Below, piece by piece: positions 18,649 to 27,537 of a stretch of 64,000 nucleotides of DNA (position 1 is the stretch's first letter; the number at the start of each line of letters is the position of its first letter). The stretch is from positions 2,122,001-2,186,000 of the forward strand of contig NZ_JAHSTS010000001.1 in assembly GCF_019145435.1 (NCBI RefSeq). The letters are read 5' to 3'. The stretch comes from Pseudomonas ekonensis. Lineage in GTDB: Bacteria; Pseudomonadota; Gammaproteobacteria; Pseudomonadales; Pseudomonadaceae. A program made the position numbers and the translations under genes. The notes beneath the pieces were generated by a model that saw only the letters and a list, made by a program, of their open reading frames with translations, searched no databases and was not told the DNA's origin.

Positions 18649-18802
18649 GCTTGCAGCTTGCAGCTTGCAGCTTGCAGCTTGCGGCTTGCGGCTTGCGGCT
18701 TGCAGCTTGCAGCTTGCGGCTTGCGGCTTGCAGCTTGCAGCTTGCAGCTTGCAGCTTGCAGCTTGCGGCTTGCGGCTTGCGGCTTGCAGCTTGCAGCTTG
18801 CA
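18649..18802. repeat. 22-copy heptanucleotide tandem array (GCTTGCA/GCTTGCG)
   Basis: Exactly 22 contiguous 7-bp units without an indel, each GCTTGC plus A or G. The last-base pattern is aaaa ggg aa gg aaaaa ggg aaa. A degenerate AAGCTTCAAGCTGCAAGCTT-like stretch precedes it (18611-18648). It ends one base before the stop codon of the chemoreceptor gene, so it forms the first part of that transcript's 3' untranslated region. A 7-bp period changes frame if read into, so length changes would not preserve any overlapping frame. Confidence 0.95.
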
Positions 18803-18803
18803 G

Positions 18804-20789
18804 TCACCTCACCTTGAACCGCCCCATGATCGCGCTCACCCGGCCGTTCGCCTCCGCCAGTTGGCGGGTGTTGAGTTCGCTGGCCTGGCCGCTCTGCACC
18901 AGTTCATCGACCATCTGCCGGATCTGCACCATGCTGCGGTTGATCTCTTCGGTCACGGCGCTTTGCTGCTCGGCGGCGGTGGCGATCTGGGCGCTCAGGC
19001 TGTTGATGTGGCCGACGGAGCCGGCCATCTCGTCCAGCCCTGCGTTGACCCGGGCGGTGGCGTCGGCGGCCGATTGGCAACTGGCCTGGGTGTTTTCCAT
19101 GGCGCTGACTGATGAGCTCACGCCCTGGGTCAGACGGGACAGCATTTCGTTGATTTCCGAGGTGCTGGCCTGGGTGCGGGCGGCGAGGGCGCGGACCTCA
19201 TCGGCCACCACGGCAAAGCCGCGGCCTTGCTCGCCGGCGCGGGCCGCTTCGATGGCGGCGTTGAGGGCCAGCAGGTTGGTTTGGCCGGCGATGGCGCCGA
19301 TCACCCCGAGGATTTCGGTGATGCGCTGGGCGTCCTGTTGCATGCTTTCGACCTTGTGGGTGGCGCTGGCCACTTCGTCGATCAGGGCCACCACGCTGCC
19401 GGAGGCCTCGCCGACGACGACCCGCGAGCGGTCGGCGTTTTCGTTGGCGCGGCGGGTGAACGCGGCGGTCTCGGCGGCGTTCTGCGCGACGCTTTCGGCG
19501 GTCGAGCTCATTTCATTGATGGCCGTGACGGTCTGGTCGGTTTCCGAGGCGTGGCGCAAAAGGATCTGGCTGGTGTGCGCCGAGGTGCGTTGCAGGTTGT
19601 CCAGGCTCGAGGCCATGGCGCCGGTGGCCTGGGTCACTTCGCCGATCATGTTCTGCAGATAGGCGATGAACGCATTGACCGAGTGGCCGATGGCCCCCAG
19701 TTCGTCTTCGGCGCGGATGGTGATGCGCCGGGTCAGGTCGGCGTCGCCGCTGGACAGGGAATCGATGTTGGCCTTGAGGGCCTTCATGCGCTGGATCAGT
19801 TGGCGGATGGCGTAGACCTGCCACAGCACCAGCAGGATCACCAACGGAATCTGCAAAAGGCTCAGGGTGCCGAGCACGTCGTCGCGCTGGGCGGTGATGG
19901 TGCGGGTCGGCAGGGCGGTGGCCAGGAACCACGGGGTGCCTTCGATCGGGCGCATGAAGAAGGTGCTGGCTTCGCCGTTGTCGTCGAACTCGCTGCGTTG
20001 GGTCCGGTCGCGCTGCTGCAGGCCGGCCTTGACCTGGCTGGCGAAAGGCGAATTCAGCTCGCTGATGTTCTTGAGCACGATCGGCCCGTTGATGCGCGAG
20101 CTGTTGCTGATGATCTTGCCGTCGGCCTCGACGATCAGCATTTGCGCGTTGAGGTCTTTTTCCTTGCGCGCCACCAGGTCGTTGAAGAAGCCCAGCGTCA
20201 CGTCGATGGTCGACACGCCCCAGGCTGCGCCGTTCTTCTGGATGGCCATGGCGCAGTTGGTGCGTGGCTCGGCGCTGGCGTCGTCCTTGTAGGCGGCGGC
20301 CCAGGCGCACTGGCCGCGCGGGGTCTGCATGCCGCCCTTGTACCAGCTCTGGTCGTAGTAGTTGGGGGCCGCATCGCTGTTCCAGAAGGTGTTCACCGCC
20401 AGTTTGCCCGAGGCGTCGCGGTGCCAGAACGTGCTGAATTTGTTGCGCCCGGCCTCGCGCTGGCCCGGCAGCGGCCAGATGCCGCCGCCGAACACCTTGA
20501 GTTCGCCGTACTGATCCACCAGGCCCGGCAGCACCGCGTCGATGGCCGCGCTGTCGAGCAGGGGGACGGTCTGGGTGATGCTGCGTTGCTGGGCCTGGAC
20601 CTTGTTCAGTTCGCCCTGGATCTGTTCGGCGACTTCGGCGATCCGGTTGAGCGCCACTTGCTCTTCGGTCTGGCGCAGCTTGGGCGCGACCAACTGACTG
20701 ATGCCGACCACGGTCAACACAGAGAGCAGGAGGATGAACAGAACCAGAAACAAGGTGTAGCGAGCCTGAATGGTGCGGAATGCGGGCAT
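18804..20789 (-). CDS. Methyl-accepting chemotaxis protein with Cache sensor
   Basis: 661 aa from the ATG at 20789. Transmembrane helix 1 spans about 11-31. A periplasmic ligand domain (about 35-295) contains [12 protein letters not shown] and [16 protein letters not shown], as in double-Cache chemoreceptors for amino acids and amines. TM2 is about 306-325, then comes a HAMP segment and a signalling domain with the conserved hairpin tip [20 protein letters not shown]. It relays ligand binding to CheA/CheW. There is no C-terminal CheR pentapeptide (it ends GRFKVR). A FliA-type promoter lies 66 bp upstream and a heptamer array follows the stop directly. The ligand is unknown. Confidence 0.93.
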   Translation of the reverse strand: MPAFRTIQARYTLFLVLFILLLSVLTVVGISQLVAPKLRQTEEQVALNRIAEVAEQIQGELNKVQAQQRSITQTVPLLDSAAIDAVLPGLVDQYGELKVFGGGIWPLPGQREAGRNKFSTFWHRDASGKLAVNTFWNSDAAPNYYDQSWYKGGMQTPRGQCAWAAAYKDDASAEPRTNCAMAIQKNGAAWGVSTIDVTLGFFNDLVARKEKDLNAQMLIVEADGKIISNSSRINGPIVLKNISELNSPFASQVKAGLQQRDRTQRSEFDDNGEASTFFMRPIEGTPWFLATALPTRTITAQRDDVLGTLSLLQIPLVILLVLWQVYAIRQLIQRMKALKANIDSLSSGDADLTRRITIRAEDELGAIGHSVNAFIAYLQNMIGEVTQATGAMASSLDNLQRTSAHTSQILLRHASETDQTVTAINEMSSTAESVAQNAAETAAFTRRANENADRSRVVVGEASGSVVALIDEVASATHKVESMQQDAQRITEILGVIGAIAGQTNLLALNAAIEAARAGEQGRGFAVVADEVRALAARTQASTSEINEMLSRLTQGVSSSVSAMENTQASCQSAADATARVNAGLDEMAGSVGHINSLSAQIATAAEQQSAVTEEINRSMVQIRQMVDELVQSGQASELNTRQLAEANGRVSAIMGRFKVR

Positions 20790-20854
20790 GAAGACCAGTC
20801 CTTGAGCGGCGATTCTTATTGTGGGCAGCGAAAAAAACACGCAGGTGTCCTTAG

Positions 20855-20881
20855 CTATCGTCGGCGTTTCGCGAAGCTTTA
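20855..20881 (-). promoter_or_regulatory. Candidate FliA (sigma-28) promoter for the chemoreceptor gene
   Basis: On the minus strand TAAAGCTT (20881-20874; consensus TAAAGTTT, 7 of 8) is followed after exactly 11 bases by GACGATAG (20862-20855; consensus GCCGATAA, 6 of 8). It lies 66 bp before the start codon. Motility-class control fits a chemoreceptor. Confidence 0.6.
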
Positions 20882-21166
20882 GGTACTTTCGTGCCAGAAC
20901 GGCAGGCGGCGACAAACGGACGTATCCGGACTGTTACAGAGAAACTAACCGGACCGTACGTTAGAGCAAAAAAACTACTTTGGCCGCTCCCTTATGCCGC
21001 TCTAGGCCAATGGATTCGGGCTGTCCGCCATTTGTGTCGAAAATGTACAAGAATTGTAAAAAAGGACAGAAAACGGTTGGTGCTATCACTTTGCCGACCG
21101 ATACTCGCGGCCAGTTCAAGTCGTTCACCAAGGACTTTCCATGTTCATCCCGCAAGGAGCCCAATC

Positions 21167-21700
21167 ATGACCGTCGGCTATACCGGCGCCTGGCAAAGCA
21201 AGGCAGGCCTGTTGGTCAGAGACACCCGTTCATCGAGCAAGCCCGTCTCCCAAAGCGTCAAGGTCAAGCAGATGCTCGCCCTCGTGGGCAACGACCCCAC
21301 GGCGCTCAACACGGCTGAGATGGACAGGCAGCGCCTGCACAAGAACATCAAGGGATTCGATCCGGAAAACGTTTCGCCCAAGCAGTTGGGCACCCTGAGC
21401 ACGTTTCTGCGCAGCCGTGGGCTGATCTCCGACATCACCGCGATGACCTTGCTCAACGCCGGCGACAAGTTCGACCGCTTCGGCGTCCAGAAGGACCCGG
21501 ATGCCAAGTTCAACGCCCTGGAGTATTTCGCCACCCAGCTGGACACCATCCAGAACAACAACCTCAAGGGCAACAAGTACGCCAACGGGTTGATTCCGGA
21601 ATACAAGAAAGCCATTTACGTGCTGCAGAACCTGAAGACTTACGGACAGGGCGGCGAACGCGCCCTTCCGACCGACAAGGGCGTCAACGCCAAGGCGTGA
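21167..21700 (+). CDS. Uncharacterised 177-aa protein
   Basis: 177 aa from the ATG at 21167, with GCAAGGAGC 6-7 bases upstream. The frame is open further back to 20891, but that part is low-quality sequence without a start signal. The protein is soluble, charged and rich in Lys, Asn and Asp (for example DPDAKFNALEYFATQLDTIQ and NNNLKGNKYANGLIPEYKKA). No signal peptide, membrane helix or known motif is visible. Ser/Thr-rich residues 1-30 (SKAGLLVRDTRSSSKPVSQS) look disordered. It is a stand-alone gene, divergent from the chemoreceptor, with about 375 bp between them and an intrinsic terminator just after the stop. The N-terminal Ser-rich disorder could suit a secreted substrate, but that is speculation. 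Confidence 0.75.
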   Translation: MTVGYTGAWQSKAGLLVRDTRSSSKPVSQSVKVKQMLALVGNDPTALNTAEMDRQRLHKNIKGFDPENVSPKQLGTLSTFLRSRGLISDITAMTLLNAGDKFDRFGVQKDPDAKFNALEYFATQLDTIQNNNLKGNKYANGLIPEYKKAIYVLQNLKTYGQGGERALPTDKGVNAKA

Positions 21701-21708
21701 CGAACGAC

Positions 21709-21738
21709 AAAGGCCCGCCCCCTCAAGGCGGGCCTTTT
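21709..21738. terminator. Bidirectional intrinsic terminator
   Basis: An 11-bp stem AAAGGCCCGCC (21709-21719) / GGCGGGCCTTT (21727-21737), flanked by A's and T's, sits between the convergent 177-aa gene and the GNAT gene. It can end transcription from both sides, including the five-gene LuxC/LuxE operon. Confidence 0.9.
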
Positions 21739-21742
21739 AGCG

Positions 21743-22657
21743 TCAAGGCCGGGCGACCCGCTGCAGGTCGTCCTGCAAACCCTGCATGTAAGGGCAGTGC
21801 AACGTCAGCGCGCGCTGCCGCATGCCCCGGTGGAACAGCGCCATCCAGCCGTCGCTCCCTTCATCCGGCGTCACGCCGCAAAACACGAACCCGGCCTGCG
21901 ACAGGGTCTGCAGATCCGTGGCGAAGTCTTGCCCCAGCCTGAGCCTGAGGGAAATCCGCCAGCGTTCCGGCAGGCTGATCAACTGCCGGGCCAACTCCGC
22001 GTCGAGCGCCTCAAACACCCCATCGTAGCGGTCGCCGTGCAATCGCAGGCGCGCCGCAGGCCCGACCCAGGGCTGCGCTCGGTGATCCGTGCCGAAGACA
22101 TCGCACAGGTGCTGCATGAAGCGCCGAGAACTGTGTGGCCAGCGCTGCGCGGGCAGAGGCCGCCGATGGCCGGAGAGGGGCCGGTAGCCGATGACGACGG
22201 ATTCCGGTTCGGGATCGCCGACCGGCGAGGGCGCGTAGTCCGCAAACAGCGCGGTGCCGTGAAAACCGAGCGTTTCGGCCATGCGCTGGGTGTAGGGATG
22301 CCGGGTCACTTGCTTGATCGTCACGCCCCGGTAACCCATGGCCTCGGCGCGGGTCAACAGTTCCCGGCCCAGCCGTGTCGCGATGCTTCGGCCGCGGGCA
22401 TCGGGGTGCACCACGCTCAGCGCCAGTTCGGCGGTGCGCCCGCCCTCGGCGCGGATCAGCGCCGCATGCCCCACCACCCGGTCAGCGCTCACCGCCAGCA
22501 GGGAATGCCAGCGGCCATCCGTTTGGTTCTGGGTGATCATGCGGGGCAGGTACACCTGGGGTTGAACGTAATGGTGTGCGTAGACCTCGCGGAACAACCG
22601 CGTGACGGCGGCCGCATCGTCGCTGCGGTAGCGCCGCAGAATGACCGGCTCCATCAC
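21743..22657 (-). CDS. GNAT-family N-acyltransferase, last gene of the LuxC/LuxE operon
   Basis: 304 aa. The N-terminal half (1-145) is a GNAT fold: VILRRYRSDDAAAVTRLFRE at the start, the acyl-CoA binding motif A as LSVVHPDARGRSIATRLGRE, and YTQRMAETLGFHGTALF in motif B. The C-terminal half (about 160-304) is not recognised; it has a predicted alpha/beta character (LISLPERWRISLRLRLGQDF, GVTPDEGSDGWMALFHRG) and may be a second degenerate GNAT unit. Its start overlaps the stop of the upstream adenylating-enzyme gene by 4 bases (ATGA). In this operon it could move the activated acyl group onto an amine, which is inference from context. Transcription ends at the hairpin at 21709. Confidence 0.8.
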   Translation of the reverse strand: MMEPVILRRYRSDDAAAVTRLFREVYAHHYVQPQVYLPRMITQNQTDGRWHSLLAVSADRVVGHAALIRAEGGRTAELALSVVHPDARGRSIATRLGRELLTRAEAMGYRGVTIKQVTRHPYTQRMAETLGFHGTALFADYAPSPVGDPEPESVVIGYRPLSGHRRPLPAQRWPHSSRRFMQHLCDVFGTDHRAQPWVGPAARLRLHGDRYDGVFEALDAELARQLISLPERWRISLRLRLGQDFATDLQTLSQAGFVFCGVTPDEGSDGWMALFHRGMRQRALTLHCPYMQGLQDDLQRVARP

Positions 22658-23994
22658 GGCTGCTCCTGGCGCTGACTTTCGTAGGGACGCAGATCCACCA
22701 CCCGCCGCTGTTTGCCCGAGCGCGGATGGCGCAGCAACTGTTCCACGGTGCAGCGGCAGATGCGCAGTTCCAGCAAACCGTCGGCGGTCAGCCGTTCGAT
22801 CTGCGGGTTCTGTTCGGTCAGCGCATCGCGCAGCGAATCCCCGGCTGCAATCCCGGTGTCAGGGCCTGAGGCGCCCGGCACCCAGTTCAGGCTGACGACG
22901 TCCCGGCCCTCGCATTGCTCGATGAGCAACTGCCAATCGTCGCTCGCGGTGATGCGCCGCACGCACTCGCCGATGGCATGCGGCTCCAGGCTCAGGATGC
23001 CGACCCTTACCCGCTGGCTGTCGCTGCTGCGGCCCGTCAGCGCAAACTTGCGCTGCGGCGTTCCGGGCGGTTCCCGCCAACAGGCGAGGTCGCCGACCGG
23101 ATAGCGGATCAACGGCATCAAGCGGCGGGTGAGGTTGGTGATCACCAGCCGGCCGGTGCGGTCGCAGGCTTCGATGGGCTCGCCCGACTCCTCGTCGAGG
23201 ATCTCCAGCAGGCTGTGGCCGTCCGGCGTGCGGTGTTCGTCCATCGCGCAATCGGGATGGCGGGTGCCGATGAGTCCGGCATCGACGCTGGCATAACCGA
23301 TGGACGCCACCTGAGCCTTGGGGAATGCCCGTTCGAGCAATCGCCGCTGACCGGCGAACACGCTTTCGCCGCCGTAGAGCACGGCGGTGACGCCCTCCAG
23401 CGCCCGGTTCCGGCCGGCGAGCCAGGCGGCGAACGTCAGCAACTGCGCGGGCACACCGGCCAATACGTTGATCCGGTGGCGGACGATGGCCTCGGCCAAG
23501 GGGGCCGGATCCACGCTACCGGTGAAGGGATACTCGGTGACGGCTGTCCCGACGTGCGCAAGGGCGTCGTGGACGAAAACAAAACTGGCGTACAGGTCGC
23601 CTGCGAAAAACAGGTTGGCCACCCGGTCGCCGGGGGCCAGTTGCAGGGCCAGGCTGCGGCCGAAGTCGCGGGTCAGCGTCAGCCATTCGTCACGGCTGAA
23701 CACCGACAGCTTGCCGTCGCCGGTGGTGCCGCCGGTCTTGAACACCAGGGCGCTGTCCGCCTCGCCCGTCAGCACCGGCCAACGGTCAAGGCGTTGGGCG
23801 TCTTTCCAGTACTCGCCGGGATCGACGACCGGCAGTTGGGCAAGTGAGTCGATGTCCCGTGGCGCGTCTGCATGAAGCCGTCGGTAGAAGCGCGAATGCC
23901 GACGGGCGAAGGTCACCAGCCCGTTCAACGTTGAAGTGTTCTGCATGATGTTCTCGACAGTGAAATCAGGGTGAATAAGCGCCGCGCCGTCCAT
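22654..23994 (-). CDS. PaaK-like adenylate-forming enzyme (stand-alone)
   Basis: 446 aa if started at 23994, where the ATG shares a base with the upstream TGA; the ATG at 23946 (GAGAA 6 bases upstream) is an alternative. It resembles phenylacetate-CoA ligase/LuxE-type adenylases: LVFKTGGTTGDGKLSVFSR (phosphate-binding loop), VANLFFAGDLYASFVFVHDA, VLYGGESVFAGQRRLL, YASVDAGLIGT and LIRYPVGDLACW (Asp of the adenylate site). It would activate a carboxylic acid as acyl-AMP and pass it to CoA or a protein thiol. It is clearly paralogous to the C-terminal half of the next gene upstream: NLFF-x-G-x-LY, GGE and SVDAG align in order. It is probably translationally coupled to both neighbours. Confidence 0.85.
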   Translation of the reverse strand: MDGAALIHPDFTVENIMQNTSTLNGLVTFARRHSRFYRRLHADAPRDIDSLAQLPVVDPGEYWKDAQRLDRWPVLTGEADSALVFKTGGTTGDGKLSVFSRDEWLTLTRDFGRSLALQLAPGDRVANLFFAGDLYASFVFVHDALAHVGTAVTEYPFTGSVDPAPLAEAIVRHRINVLAGVPAQLLTFAAWLAGRNRALEGVTAVLYGGESVFAGQRRLLERAFPKAQVASIGYASVDAGLIGTRHPDCAMDEHRTPDGHSLLEILDEESGEPIEACDRTGRLVITNLTRRLMPLIRYPVGDLACWREPPGTPQRKFALTGRSSDSQRVRVGILSLEPHAIGECVRRITASDDWQLLIEQCEGRDVVSLNWVPGASGPDTGIAAGDSLRDALTEQNPQIERLTADGLLELRICRCTVEQLLRHPRSGKQRRVVDLRPYESQRQEQP

Positions 23995-26396
23995 CAGCGC
24001 CGCGAATCGATCAGCAACGGCGTCTTGCCGCTGTGCCGGTTGCGGGTGAAGCGCTCGGCAGGGAACGTTTCGATCTCCAGCGTCAGCAGTCCGGTGTTGA
24101 TCAAGGTTGCCAGCGTCGGGTAGCCCAGCAGTCGTTGGCGGGCATCCCCGACCGGCCGTTCGCTGCGAATCCGCAGGCGTTCGAGGCCGTCGGGGGCATG
24201 GTCGAGCAGCACCTGAAACGGCGTTTGCAGGTGCTGCGCAAGCTCGGTGAGGGAGAGGAAATCGGTGCCGATGCGGATGAGCTTGCCGTGGCGATCCAGC
24301 AGTTCGAACCGCGGCGAAGCCAGGCCGCAGGCGCAGCGGCCCGGCAGCCAGCGGCCGCTGTCGCCGATGTCATAGCGCTGCACGTCCTGGCCTTCGCGTG
24401 CGATCGAGGTGAAGAGCAGGCGTCCGGGCTCCTGACCGTCCACCGGGCGGTCGGCATCGAACGTGACGATCTCCAACCGTTGGGTCTCGCTCATCAGATG
24501 AAAGGTGCCATCGGCCGTGGCGCGGCAGGCGTGCCCCAAGGGACCTGCGTCGACGCTGCCGTAGATGGCCGAGCGGATCAGCAAGACGCCGCAGCCCTGC
24601 ATCAATGCACGGCTTTGTTCGCTCAGGTGCTCGCCGCCGGTGAACACCTTTTCCAGGCCGCCGTAGGCCCGCAGGCGTTCCTGTCCGTCGAGGAACAGGC
24701 GGTGCAGGGTGCTGGGCATGCCGACCAGCACCGTCACCCGCAGGCGAATGATCAAGTCCACGATTTCGCGGTAATCGTCATCGGCCGGGGCGCCCATGGG
24801 CAGGTGGGTGGCGTCGAGCAGTTCCAGGGCCTTGGCGAAACTGAAGAAGCCGCCGTACAGCCCGCCGCTGAAGAACAGGTTCATCACCCTGTCCCGGGCC
24901 GGTTCCAGGCCTGCCGCAAACAAACCATCGGCGGTGGCGCGCATGTGGCGGCGGAAATCGCGGTGGCTGAAGCCGGCGAGCGCCGGGGCGCCGCTGCTGC
25001 CGCCGGAGCGGAAGTACAGCTGCGCCGCCGGGTTGACCGGCCGCTGGACGAAGGCGTCCTTGGACAGGATCGGCCGGTCGCCGGGCGGCGGTGCGGCAGG
25101 CACCTCATCCAGCGTGGTGCGGCTGCCCGACAGGGTCGCAGGCAGGCCGACCGACACCCTCCGGCTCAGGCGCTGCAAGGCGTAGACGCCATCGTGGGGT
25201 TCGCCGGGGTAGCCGTCATGGATGGACTGGATCGGCGCAAGACGGGTGACGCCAGCAGTGAGCAGCCGGCGCGACAGGTCGGCCACGTCCTGTTCGGTGC
25301 ACAGCAGCGCGCAGCTTTGCAGCCTGTTGCGCCACGGCAGCAGGGTTTCCGTCAACTGCGCACGGGGCACCGGACAGAGGTGCAGGGTGCGGAACAGCGG
25401 AGACGGTGTCAGCGCCTGCTCGTGGGTCCAGATCACCCGCCAGTGCCGGCCGTCCCAGACGTGGCCGGTCTCTGCGGCGAAGTGCCGGCCCAGCCGGGCC
25501 ATCGCCGTCCGGGTGGTGATCTCCGACGCTTCTTCAAGGGTCGGCTCCAGAGGCGGCCAGTGGTGCGCGCGCCGTTCGAACGCCTGGGCCAGCTCGGCGC
25601 CGATCCGCTGCAGCACCGCTGGCTCGTCGCTGTCCACCAGCAGCCATTGCGGGCTGGAGCAGGCCTGCTGGTCGAGGCGGCAGACTTCGTCGGCCACCGC
25701 CTCCAGTGTCGCCGGCGAGGCGCTGTCCGGGGTCAGGTAGGCAAAGCTGATGCGGTGGCCCCAGTCGATCCAGCGGCAGCCGGGCGGCAACTGTCGGCTG
25801 ATCGCCTGCAACGCCGTTTCGCCGCCCCAGGCCGAGACGCCGTCGGCCCATTGGCACAGCTCGCGGGTCTGTGCGGTGGTGGCCGGCAGCACTGCCACAT
25901 GGCCGGCGAGCAGGCCGTCGGGGACGCACTGCACCAGCGCGTGCAGCAGTTGCGCAGTCAGTCCTGTGTCGCTGGCGCTGGGGCGCAACCAGTTGACGTT
26001 GCCGGCCAGCAAGCTTTCGACCACGGCGCAGAACGCCAGCAGCGGCGCATTGCCCGGGGTGATGTGAACCACCAGGCCCAGCGGGCTCCAGCCTTCAAAG
26101 CGCGAGTTTCGGTAGTCGGTGCGGCGCAAGGAGGCCGCTTGTTCGCCGAGCTCGCGTTCGAATTTCTCGAGCAGCGCTGACGGCTGGCAGAAGTCGATCA
26201 GCGCCTGGCGTTGCCCGGCTTCCAGGATCGGCAGGGCAGAGGTGTCCCGCAGACGTTCGGCAAGGGCTGCGGCCGCAGCGATGACGGTCGCTGAGCGCAC
26301 TGCGGTTGCCAGGCGTTGCGGCAGTTCGGCGCGCAAGTGTTCCAATGCGGCGCTGAGGGTGCAGTCATCGCGCAGGTGTCCGTTGATCAGGTACAT
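23994..26396 (-). CDS. Fusion: LuxC-like acyl-CoA/acyl-protein reductase + PaaK-like adenylase
   Basis: 800 aa, two domains. Residues about 1-420 are LuxC/aldehyde-dehydrogenase-like: HITPGNAPLLAF (111-122, the NADPH-site GN motif) and LDQQACSSPQWLLVD with the presumed catalytic Cys246, as in fatty acyl reductase LuxC. Residues about 440-800 are an AMP-forming adenylase: YFRSGGSSGAPALAGFSHRD (461-480), NLFFSGGLYGGFFSF, VFTGGEHLSEQSR, YGSVDAGPLG and RYDIGDSGRW. The enzyme could activate an acid, receive it as thioester on the Cys and reduce it to aldehyde. LuxC and LuxE are separate chains in luminous bacteria, so this fusion is unusual. It starts 1 bp after the LuxE-like gene and overlaps the next gene by one base. 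Confidence 0.85.
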   Translation of the reverse strand: MYLINGHLRDDCTLSAALEHLRAELPQRLATAVRSATVIAAAAALAERLRDTSALPILEAGQRQALIDFCQPSALLEKFERELGEQAASLRRTDYRNSRFEGWSPLGLVVHITPGNAPLLAFCAVVESLLAGNVNWLRPSASDTGLTAQLLHALVQCVPDGLLAGHVAVLPATTAQTRELCQWADGVSAWGGETALQAISRQLPPGCRWIDWGHRISFAYLTPDSASPATLEAVADEVCRLDQQACSSPQWLLVDSDEPAVLQRIGAELAQAFERRAHHWPPLEPTLEEASEITTRTAMARLGRHFAAETGHVWDGRHWRVIWTHEQALTPSPLFRTLHLCPVPRAQLTETLLPWRNRLQSCALLCTEQDVADLSRRLLTAGVTRLAPIQSIHDGYPGEPHDGVYALQRLSRRVSVGLPATLSGSRTTLDEVPAAPPPGDRPILSKDAFVQRPVNPAAQLYFRSGGSSGAPALAGFSHRDFRRHMRATADGLFAAGLEPARDRVMNLFFSGGLYGGFFSFAKALELLDATHLPMGAPADDDYREIVDLIIRLRVTVLVGMPSTLHRLFLDGQERLRAYGGLEKVFTGGEHLSEQSRALMQGCGVLLIRSAIYGSVDAGPLGHACRATADGTFHLMSETQRLEIVTFDADRPVDGQEPGRLLFTSIAREGQDVQRYDIGDSGRWLPGRCACGLASPRFELLDRHGKLIRIGTDFLSLTELAQHLQTPFQVLLDHAPDGLERLRIRSERPVGDARQRLLGYPTLATLINTGLLTLEIETFPAERFTRNRHSGKTPLLIDSRR

Positions 26397-26397
26397 G

Positions 26398-27528
26398 TCA
26401 GTGGGTCTCCAACAGTTCGGCGGCGGCGATGGCGCAACTCCTGCCGGCGCTGGTGCCGGCGCGGCCGTGCAGTTCGAACCAGTCGCCGGTCAGGCCGCAG
26501 CCGCAGTCGGCGCCGGGGTGCAGGGTGGCGAGGTCGCTCATGACCACGGCATGGGCCGGGCTCGAGGTGATGTAGGGTGAAACGAAGCCCAGCAGGCCCG
26601 GACGGCCGTAGGGCTGGGCACGCAAATCCGCCGGATCGCGCACGAACGCCTTGGCGTACACCGGCACGTGGAAGCGGTGCCGGGCGCATTCGATGTAGGG
26701 CACCGCGTGTTCGACCGCGCCGTAGCCGTCGCGGCAGCGGGCAAGCGTGATGCCCAACTGTTGATGAATGCGTTGATAGAACTGCTGTTTGGGGATCTCT
26801 TCGCTGGTGCGGGCCTTCCAGCCGCCGCCGAAGAACGCCAGCGAGTCCGGCGCCAGTCGCAGGTCAGGCAGGCCCTGGGCGCTCATGTGTTGCAGCGCCT
26901 GCCAGAGAAACGCGGGAAAGCCGAGGATCCGTACCGGCAGGCCTTCCTCGGCGAACGACTGCAGCGCCTGGACGACGCCGAACAGGTCGAAGCGGTGACC
27001 GTCGGCGGTCGGGCGCAAGGCGTAGGTCACCCGGCGGGCCGGGGCGAACCGGCACAGGAACTGATCGGTGTAGGAGGTGCCCAGGCTGATGCGGCCCTGG
27101 GGCTCGTAGCTCAGCAGCAGGTAATTGCAGGGCGCGTGCGGCGTGTCCCAGCCGTAGTGGCTGAAGATCCGGCCGACCATGAATTGCGCGGCCTCCAGGC
27201 TGCGCCGGTCATAGCGCATGCGGCTTTTCTGGCCGCTGGTGCCGGATGAGGTGAGTTCCAGGGCGTCTTCGCCGGTCGGGCTGAGCAGCATCCGGCGCTT
27301 GAAGAAGTTGGCGAACACCGGCGGCAGCCGCGACCAGTCATCGAGGCTGTCCAGGTCCGCGACCGTCAGGCCGTTGGCCTGGAGCCAGGCCTCATAGCCG
27401 GGCGTGTGCCGGGCATGGAACCGGCTCACTTCGGCCATGGCCCGGTCGAACAGGCCCGGCGGTACGGATTGCGGGCAATAGGGTTGCGTCAACGCGCAGA
27501 GCGCATCGCTGTGTGGGAAACGGAACAT
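26398..27528 (-). CDS. LuxE-like acyl-protein synthetase
   Basis: 376 aa, the size of LuxE (about 370). Signature segments: LELTSSGTSGQKSRMRYDRR (adenylate/phosphate loop), SHYGWDTPHAPCNYLLLSYE, GTSYTDQFLCRFAPA, FLWQALQHM, FFGGGWK and RDGYGAVEHAVPYIEC. In bioluminescence LuxE activates a fatty acid with ATP and passes it to LuxC for reduction to aldehyde. A LuxC-like protein is encoded immediately downstream (1-bp gap), so the pair probably interacts. No luxA, luxB or luxD is present in the window, so the aldehyde is not for light emission here. The gene starts 9 bp after the MFS exporter gene. Confidence 0.88.
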   Translation of the reverse strand: MFRFPHSDALCALTQPYCPQSVPPGLFDRAMAEVSRFHARHTPGYEAWLQANGLTVADLDSLDDWSRLPPVFANFFKRRMLLSPTGEDALELTSSGTSGQKSRMRYDRRSLEAAQFMVGRIFSHYGWDTPHAPCNYLLLSYEPQGRISLGTSYTDQFLCRFAPARRVTYALRPTADGHRFDLFGVVQALQSFAEEGLPVRILGFPAFLWQALQHMSAQGLPDLRLAPDSLAFFGGGWKARTSEEIPKQQFYQRIHQQLGITLARCRDGYGAVEHAVPYIECARHRFHVPVYAKAFVRDPADLRAQPYGRPGLLGFVSPYITSSPAHAVVMSDLATLHPGADCGCGLTGDWFELHGRAGTSAGRSCAIAAAELLETH

Positions 27529-27537
27529 GGATTGTCC

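Noticed and set aside
18649..18802. CRISPR array
   Set aside because: Units are 7 bp with no spacers.
20891..21166. N-terminal extension of the 177-aa protein (269-aa frame)
   Set aside because: The added residues are low-quality, and a good ribosome site precedes the ATG at 21167.
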